The position numbers and the translations under genes were made by a program. Below, piece after piece: positions 55,643 to 64,000 of a stretch of 64,000 nt of DNA (position 1 is its first letter; each line of letters opens with the position of its first letter). The notes beneath the pieces were generated by a model, which ran no database searches, had not been told where the DNA came from, and was given only the letters and a program-made list of their open reading frames with translations. The stretch is from Diplolepis rosae (Eukaryota > Arthropoda > Insecta > Hymenoptera > Diplolepididae), in assembly GCA_030998225.1 (NCBI GenBank), contig JAPYXD010000753.1, positions 2,356,001 to 2,420,000 on the forward strand. The letters run 5' to 3'.

Positions 55643-58600
55643 AAGGTAGTTGATCCACGAAAATTAGACCTCAGGCAAAAATAGATAATTTTACTTTCAA
55701 AAATAGCAATATTATTATTGAAGGGCTATTTTTGAAGAGAAAAGATTAATTTCCATGAAAAAAATTTGAAATACAGAAAAATATTTTATTAATAAATTTT
55801 ATTTTTGATCCAACTTTTTTTCTTATTGCTTCTTACCAAATTTTAAAAAATTATGCGATTCTAATAAATGTTTTTATTAAATGATTTTCACTTCTGAATG
55901 CCAAATAACGAGCTAAATTATCCAAAATATTCCACTATTAAGGTAGTTTTCATCCACAAAAATTAGACCTCAGGCAAAAATAGATAATTTTACTTTCAAA
56001 AATAGCAATATTATTATTGAAGGGCTATTTTTGAAGAGAAAAGATTAATTTCCATGAAAAAAATTTGAAATACAGAAAAATATTTTATTAATAAATTTTA
56101 TTTTTGATCCAACTTTTTTTCTTATTGCTTCTTACCAAATTTTAAAAAATTATGCGATTCTAATAAATGTTTTTATTAAATGATTTTCACTTCTGAATGC
56201 CAAATAACGAGCTAAATTATCCAAAATATTCCACTATTAAGGTAGTTTTCATCCACAAAAATTAGACCTCAGTCAAAAAGGGATAATTTTGATTTCAAGA
56301 ATAGCAATATTATTATTAAAGGGCTATTTTGGAAGAGAAAAGATTAATTTGCATGAAAAAAATTTGAAACACAGAAAAATAATTTTATTTTTGCCCCAAC
56401 TTTTTTTCTTATCGCTTCTTACCAAATTTTAAAAAATCATGCGATTCTAATAAATGTTTTTATTAAATGATTTTCACTTCTGAATGCCAAATAACGAGCT
56501 AAATTATCCAAAATTTTCCACTATTAAGGTAGTTTTCATCCACAAAAATTAGACCTCAGGCAAAAATAGATAATTTTACTTTCAAAAATAGCAATATTAT
56601 TATTGAAGGGCTATTTTTGAAGAGAAAAGATTAATTTCCATGAAAAAAATTTGAAATACAGAAAAATATTTTATTAATAAATTTTATTTTTGATCCAACT
56701 TTTTCTTATCGCTTCTTACCAAATTTTAAAAAATCATGCGATTCTAATAAATGTTTTTATTAAATGATTTTCACTTCTGAATGCCAAATAACGAGCTAAA
56801 TTATCCAAAATATTACAATAGTAATGTAGATTTCATACAAACAAATTAGACATAAGTAAAAAATAGATAATTTTAATTTAAAAAATAGCAATATTATTAT
56901 TGAAGGGCTATTTTTGAAGAGAAAAGATTAATTTCCATGAAAAAAATTTGAAATACAGAAAAATATTTTATTAATAAATTTTATTTTTGATCCAACTTTT
57001 TTTCTTATCGCTTCTTACCAAATTTTAAAAAATTATGCGATTCTAATAAATGTTTTTATTAAATGATTTTCACTTCTGAATGCCAAATAACGAGCTAAAT
57101 TATCCAAAATATTCCACTATTAAGGTAGTTTTCATCCACAAAAATTAGACCTCAGTCAAAAAGGGATAATTTTGATTTCAAGAATAGCAATATTATTATT
57201 AAAGGGCTATTTTGGAAGAGAAAAGATTAATTTCCATGAAAAAAATTTGAAATACAGAAAAATATTTTATTAATAAATTTTATTTTTGATCCAACTTTTT
57301 TTCTTATCGCTTCTTACCAAATTTTAAAAAATTATGCGATTCTAATAAATGTTTTTATTAAATGATTTTCACTTCTGAATGCCAAATAACGAGCTAAATT
57401 ATCCAAAATATTCCACTATTAAGGTAGTTTTCATCCACAAAAATTAGACCTCAGTCAAAAAGGGATAATTTTGATTTCAAGAATAGCAATATTATTATTA
57501 AAGGGCTATTTTGGAAGAGAAAAGATTAATTTGCATGAAAAAAATTTGAAATACAGAAAAATATTTTATTAATAAATTTTATTTTTTGATCCAACTTTTT
57601 TTCTTATCGCTTCTTACCAAATTTTAAAAAATCATGCGATTCTAATAAATGTTTTTATTAAATGATTTTCACTTCTGAATGCCAAATAACGAGCTAAATT
57701 ATCCAAAATATTCCACTATTAAGGTAGTTTTCATCCACAAAAATTAGACCTCAGGCAAAAATAGATAATTTTACTTTCAAAAATAGCAATATTATTATTG
57801 AAGGGCTATTTTTGAAGAGAAAAGATTAATTTCCATGAAAAAAATTTGAAATACAGAAAAATATTTTATTAATAAATTTTATTTTTGATCCAACTTTTTT
57901 TCTTATCGCTTCTTACCAAATTTTAAAAAATTATGCGATTCTAATAAATGTTTTTATTAAATGATTTTCACTTCTGAATGCCAAATAACGAGCTAAATTA
58001 TCCAAAATATTCCACTATTAAGGTAGTTTTCATCCACAAAAATTAGACCTCAGTCAAAAAGGGATAATTTTGATTTCAAGAATAGCAATATTATTATTAA
58101 AGGGCTATTTTGGAAGAGAAAAGATTAATTTGCATGAAAAAAATTTGAAACACAGAAAAATAATTTTATTTTTGCCCCAACTTTTTTTCTTATCGCTTCT
58201 TACCAAATTTTAAAAAATTATGCGATTCTAATAAATGTTTTTATTAAATGATTTTCACTTCTGAATGCCAAATAACGAGCTAAATTATCCAAAATATTCC
58301 ACTATTAAGGTAGTTTTCATCCACAAAAATTAGACCTCAGGCAAAAATAGATAATTTTACTTTCAAAAATAGCAATATTATTATTGAAGGGCTATTTTTG
58401 AAGAGAAAAGATTAATTTCCATGAAAAAAATTTGAAATACAGAAAAATATTTTATTAATAAATTTTATTTTTGATCCAACTTTTTTCTTATCGCTTCTTA
58501 CCAAATTTTAAAAAATCATGCGATTCTAATAAATGTTTTTATTAAATGATTTTCACTTCTGAATGCCAAATAACGAGCTAAATTATCCAAAATATTCCAC

Positions 58601-61600
58601 TATTAAGGTAGTTTTCATCCACAAAAATTAGACCTCAGGCAAAAATAGATAATTTTACTTTCAAAAATAGCAATATTATTATTAAAGGGCTATTTTGGAA
58701 GAGAAAAGATTAATTTGCATGAAAAAAATTTGAAACACAGAAAAATAATTTTATTTTTGCCCCAACTTTTTTTTCTTATCGCTTCTTACCAAATTTTAAA
58801 AAATCATGCGATTCTAATAAATGTTTTTATTAAATGATTTTCACTTCTGAATGCCAAATAACGAGCTAAATTATCCAAAATATTCCACTATTAAGGTAGT
58901 TTTCATCCACAAAAATTAGACCTCAGTCAAAAAGAGATAATTTTAATTTCAAAAATAGCAATATTATTATTAAAGGGCTATTTTTGAAGAGAAAAGATTA
59001 ATTTCCATGAAAAAAATTTGAAATACAGAAAAATATTTTATTAATAAATTTTATTTTTGATCCAACTTTTTTTCTTATCGCTTCTTACCAAATTTTAAAA
59101 AATCATGCGATTCTAATAAATGTTTTTATTAAATGATTTTCACTTCTGAATGCCAAATAACGAGCTAAATTATCCAAAATATCCCACTATTAAGGTAGTT
59201 TTCATCCACAAAAATTAGACCTCAGTCAAAAAGGGATAATTTTGATTTCAAGAATAGCAATATTATTATTAAAGGGCTATTTTGGAAGAGAAAAGATTAA
59301 TTTGCATGAAAAAAATTTGAAACACAGAAAAATAATTTTATTTTTGCCCCAACTTTTTTTCTTATCGCTTCTTACCAAATTTTAAAAAATTATACGATTT
59401 CAATAAATGTTTTTATTAAATGATTTTCACTTCTGAATGCCAAATAACGAGCTAAATTATCCAAAATATTCCACTATTAAGGTAGTTTTCATCCACAAAA
59501 ATTAGACCTCAGGCAAAAATAGATAATTTTACTTTCAAAAATAGCAATATTATTATTGAAGGGCTATTTTTGAAGAGAAAAGATTAATTTCCATGAAAAA
59601 AATTTGAAATACAGAAAAATATTTTATTAATAAATTTTATTTTTGATCCAACTTTTTTTCTTATCGCTTCTTACCAAATTTTAAAAAATTATGCGATTCT
59701 AATAAATGTTTTTATTAAATGATTTTCACTTCTGAATGCCAAATAACGAGCTAAATTATCCAAAATATTCCACTATTAAGGTAGTTTTCATCCACAAAAA
59801 TTAGACCTCAGTCAAAAATGGATAATTTTGATTTCAAGCATAGCAATATTATTATTAAAGGGCTATTTTGGAAGAGAAAAGATTAATTTGCATGAAAAAA
59901 ATTTGAAATACAGAAAAATATTTTATTAATAAATTTTATTTTTGATCCAACTTTTTTTCTTATCGCTTCTTACCAAATTTTAAAAAATCATGCGATTCTA
60001 ATAAATGTTTTTATTAAATGATTTTCACTTCTGAATGCCAAATAACGAGCTAAATTATCCAAAATATTCCACTATTAAGGTAGTTTTCATCCACAAAAAT
60101 TAGACCTCAGGCAAAAATAGATAATTTTACTTTCAAAAATAGCAATATTATTATTGAAGGGCTATTTTTGAAGAGAAAAGATTAATTTCCATGAAAAAAA
60201 TTTGAAATACAGAAAAATATTTTATTAATAAATTTTATTTTTGATCCAACTTTTTTCTTATCGCTTCTTACCAAATTTTAAAAAATTATGCGATTCTAAT
60301 AAATGTTTTTATTAAATGATTTTCACTTCTGAATGCCAAATAACGAGCTAAATTATCCAAAATATTCCACTATTAAGGTAGTTTTCATCCACAAAAATTA
60401 GACCTCAGTCAAAAAGGGATAATTTTGATTTCAAGAATAGCAATATTATTATTAAAGGGCTATTTTGGAAGAGAAAAGATTAATTTGCATGAAAAAAATT
60501 TGAAACACAGAAAAATAATTTTATTTTTGCCCCAACTTTTTTTCTTATCGCTTCTTACCAAATTTTAAAAAATCATGCGATTCTAATAAATGTTTTTATT
60601 AAATGATTTTCACTTCTGAATGCCAAATAACGAGCTAAATTATCCAAAATATTCCACTATTAAGGTAGTTTTCATCCACAAAAATTAGACCTCAGGCAAA
60701 AATAGATAATTTTACTTTCAAAAATAGCAATATTATTATTGAAGGGCTATTTTTGAAGAGAAAAGATTAATTTCCATGAAAAAAATTTGAAATACAGAAA
60801 AATATTTTATTAATAAATTTTATTTTTGATCCAACTTTTTTTCTTATCGCTTCTTACCAAATTTTAAAAAATCATGCGATTCTAATAAATGTTTTTATTA
60901 AATGATTTTCACTTCTGAATGCCAAATAACGAGCTAAATTATCCAAAATATTCCACTATTAAGGTAGTTTTCATCCACAAAAATTAGACCTCAGGCAAAA
61001 ATAGATAATTTTACTTTCAAAAATAGCAATATTATTATTGAAGGGCTATTTTTGAAGAGAAAAGATTAATTCACATGAAAAAAGTTTGAAATACAGAAAA
61101 ATAGTTTTATTAATAAATTTTATTTTTGATCCAACTTTTTTTTCTTTTCGCTTCTTACCAAATTTTAAAAAATTATGCGATTCTAATAAATGTTTTTATT
61201 AAATGATTTTCACTTCTGAATGCCAAATAACGAGCTAAATTATCCAAAATATCCCACTATTAAGGTAGTTTTCATCCACAAAAATTAGACCTCAGTCAAA
61301 AATGGATAATTTTGATTTCAAGAATAGCAATATTATTATTAAAGGGCTATTTTGGAAGAGAAAAGATTAATTTTCATGAAAAAAATTTGAAACACAGAAA
61401 AATAATTTTATTTTTGCCCCAACTTTTTTTCTTATCGCTTCTTACCAAATTTTAAAAATCATGCGATTCTAATAAATGTTTTTATTAAATGATTTTCACT
61501 TCTGAATGCCAAATAACGAGCTAAATTATCCAAAATATTCCACTATTAAGGTAGTTTTCATCCACAAAAATTAGACCTCAGGCAAAAATAGATAATTTTA

Positions 61601-64000
61601 CTTTCAAAAATAGCAATATTATTATTGAAGGGCTATTTTTGAAGAGAAAAGATTAATTTCCATGAAAAAAATTTGAAATACAGAAAAATATTTTATTAAT
61701 AAATTTTATTTTTGATCCAACTTTTTTTCTTATCGCTTCTTACCAAATTTTAAAAAATCATGCGATTCTAATAAATGTTTTTATTAAATGATTTTCACTT
61801 CTGAATGCCAAATAACGAGCTAAATTATCCAAAATTTTCCACTATTAAGGTAGTTTTCATCCACAAAAATTAGACCTCAGGCAAAAATAGATAATTTTAC
61901 TTTCAAAAATAGCAATATTATTATTGAAGGGCTATTTTTGAAGAGAAAAGATTAATTTCCATGAAAAAAATTTGAAATACAGAAAAATATTTTATTAATA
62001 AATTTTATTTTTGATCCAACTTTTTTTCTTATCGCTTCTTACCAAATTTTAAAAAAATCATGCGATTCTAATAAATGTTTTTATTAAATGATTTTCACTT
62101 CTGAATGCCAAATAACGAGCTAAATTATCCAAAATATTCCACTATTAAGGTAGTTTTCATCCACAAAAATTAGACCTCAGGCAAAAATAGATAATTTTAC
62201 TTTCAAAAATAGCAATATTATTATTGAAGGGCTATTTTTGAAGAGAAAAGATTAATTTCCATGAAAAAAATTTGAAATACAGAAAAATATTTTATTAATA
62301 AATTTTATTTTTGATCCAACTTTTTTTCTTATCGCTTCTTACCAAATTTTAAAAAATTATGCGATTCTAAAAAATGTTTTTATTAAATGATTTTCACTTC
62401 TGAATGCCAAATAACGAGCTAAATTATCCAAAATATTCCACTATTAAGGTAGTTTTCATCCACAAAAATTAGACCTCAGGCAAAAATAGATAATTTTACT
62501 TTCAAAAATAGCAATATTATTATTGAAGGGCTATTTTTGAAGAGAAAAGATTAATTTCCATGAAAAAAATTTGAAATACAGAAAAATATTTTATTAATAA
62601 ATTTTATTTTTGATCCAACTTTTTTTCTTATCGCTTCTTACCAAATTTTAAAAAATTATGCGATTCTAATAAATGTTTTTATTAAATGATTTTCACTTCT
62701 GAATGCCAAATAACGAGCTAAATTATCCAAAATATTCCACTATTAAGGTAGTTTTCATCCACAAAAATTAGACCTCAGGCAAAAATAGATAATTTTACTT
62801 TCAAAAATAGCAATATTATTATTGAAGGGCTATTTTTGAAGAGAAAAGATTAATTTCCATGAAAAAAATTTGAAATACAGAAAAATATTTTATTAATAAA
62901 TTTTATTTTTGATCCAACTTTTTTTCTTATCGCTTCTTACCAAATTTTAAAAAATTATGCGATTCTAATAAATGTTTTTATTAAATGATTTTCACTTCTG
63001 AATGCCAAATAACGAGCTAAATTATCCAAAATATTCCACTATTAAGGTAGTTTTCATCCACAAAAATTAGACCTCAGTCAAAAAGGGATAATTTTGATTT
63101 CAAGAATAGCAATATTATTATTAAAGGGCTATTTTGGAAGAGAAAAGATTAATTTGCATGAAAAAAATTTGAAACACAGAAAAATAATTTTATTTTTGCC
63201 CCAACTTTTTTTCTTATCGCTTCTTACCAAATTTTAAAAAATCATGCGATTCTAATAAATGTTTTTATTAAATGATTTTCACTTCTGAATGCCAAATAAC
63301 GAGCTAAATTATCCAAAATATTCCACTATTAAGGTAGTTTTCATCCACGAAAATTAGACCTCAGGCAAAAATAGATAATTTTACTTTCAAAAATAGCAAT
63401 ATTATTATTGAAGGGCTATTTTTGAAGAGAAAAGATTAATTTCCATGAAAAAAATTTGAAATACAGAAAAATATTTTATTAATAAATTTTATTTTTGATC
63501 CAACTTTTTTTCTTATTGCTTCTTACCAAATTTTAAAAAATCATGCGATTCTAATATATGTTTTTATTAAATGATTTTCACTTCTGAATTCCAAATAACT
63601 AGCTAAATTATCCAAAATATTCCACTATTAAGGTAGTTTTCATCCACAAAAATTAGACCTCAGGCAAAAATAGATAATTTTACTTTCAAAAATAGCAATA
63701 TTATTATTGAAGGGCTATTTTTGAAGAGAAAAGATTAATTTCCATGAAAAAAATTTGAAATACAGAAAAATATTTTATTAATAAATTTTATTTTTGATCC
63801 AACTTTTTTCTTATCGCTTCTTACCAAATTTTAAAAAATTATGCGATTCTAATAAATGTTTTTATTAAATGATTTTCACTTCTGAATGCCAAATAACGAG
63901 CTAAATTATCCAAAATATTCCACTATTAAGGTAGTTTTCATCCACAAAAATTAGACCTCAGGCAAAAATAGATAATTTTACTTTCAAAAATAGCAATATT
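55643..64000 (+). repeat. MITE-3-derived satellite, 286-301 bp units
   Basis: Units begin with AAGGTAGT at 55643, 55940, 56239, 56526, 56822 (degenerate), 57122, 57421, 57721, 58020, 58307, 58605, 58893, 59192, 59479, 59778, 60077, 60375, 60662, 60961, 61262, 61548, 61847, 62147, 62446, 62745, 63044, 63331, 63630 and 63928. That is 28 complete units and one cut by the window edge. The first ~225 bp of each match the left arm of MITE-3 (compare 20249-20475). The last ~74 bp (TGTTTTTATTAAATGATTTT, TGAATGCCAAATAACGAGC) are found nowhere else in the window. Two monomer types exist: a ~299 bp type (CAGGCAAAAATAGATAATTT, GAAATACAG, TTAATAAATTT) and a ~287 bp type (CAGTCAAAAAGGGATAATTT, GAAACACAG, lacking that 12 bp). 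Several units are chimeras of the two. Confidence 0.95.

Noticed and set aside
55643..64000. CRISPR-like appearance (regular repeats)
   Set aside because: Whole units are repeated with no unique spacers, the unit is ~299 bp and derives from a MITE; the genome is eukaryotic.

Overview
This looks like a gene-poor, AT-rich stretch of an animal nuclear genome, most likely an insect. The evidence is a Penelope-like retroelement with hammerhead-type terminal motifs, tRNA-derived SINE copies, several families of palindromic TTAA- and TA-flanked MITEs, a Tc1/mariner-type remnant and two large satellite arrays. There are no bacterial operons, no ribosome-binding-site pattern and no long open frames. 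Hymenoptera is a guess from general feel, not something the sequence proves. I found no intact host protein-coding gene. The best coding sequence is a decayed Penelope-like reverse transcriptase/GIY-YIG endonuclease (35.5-36.7 kb); one possible host exon fragment lies at 15.96-16.16 kb on the minus strand.

For reference I name the repeat families by their ends. MITE-1 starts CACTGAGAAAAAAGATTTG (TA target). MITE-2 is TTAAGGCCATGGATCAACC. MITE-3 is TTAAGGTAGT...AAATTAGACCTCAGG. MITE-4 starts CTCTAAAYCTGAATCAGT and is filled with ATCAGTGA words. MITE-5 is TTAAGGGGGGTTTCTAC. Names are local to this report.

Layout. 0-6.3 kb: a palindromic MITE-1 composite, SINE pieces, a MITE-4 copy and a 1.4 kb repeat with clustered GC-rich hairpins. 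6.3-16 kb: a Penelope terminal fragment, a large composite repeat (8.2-10.5 kb) with three-level nesting of MITE-1/2/3, more MITE-1/2/3/4 copies and a candidate exon. 16-23.3 kb: a CTGGC-rich element, inverted copies of the 8-10 kb composite, a MITE-3 copy and foldback elements. 23.3-27.1 kb: mixed, locally GC-rich sequence without recognised genes. 27.1-29.2 kb: second, inverted copy of the hairpin-cluster repeat, interrupted by MITE-3. 31-33.3 kb: a TTAA element and a foldback. 35.2-38.8 kb: the Penelope-like element with inverted terminal repeats, a MITE-5 insertion and a second insertion. 41.8-46.3 kb: a ~131 bp satellite with 260/263 and 523 bp higher-order periods. 47.2-48.8 kb: a 1.6 kb foldback carrying a transposase C-terminal remnant. 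50.6-52.6 kb: palindromic elements. 55.64 kb to the end: at least 28 complete tandem units of 286-301 bp whose first ~225 bp are one arm of MITE-3, starting exactly at the MITE-3 TTAA terminus.

The most informative aspect is that several insertions can be compared with their empty sites inside the same window. This gives TTAA target duplications for MITE-3, a 9 bp duplication for a SINE, a 10 bp duplication for the insertion in the Penelope terminal repeat, and a relative order of events for the nested elements. The terminal satellite appears to have been born from half of a MITE.
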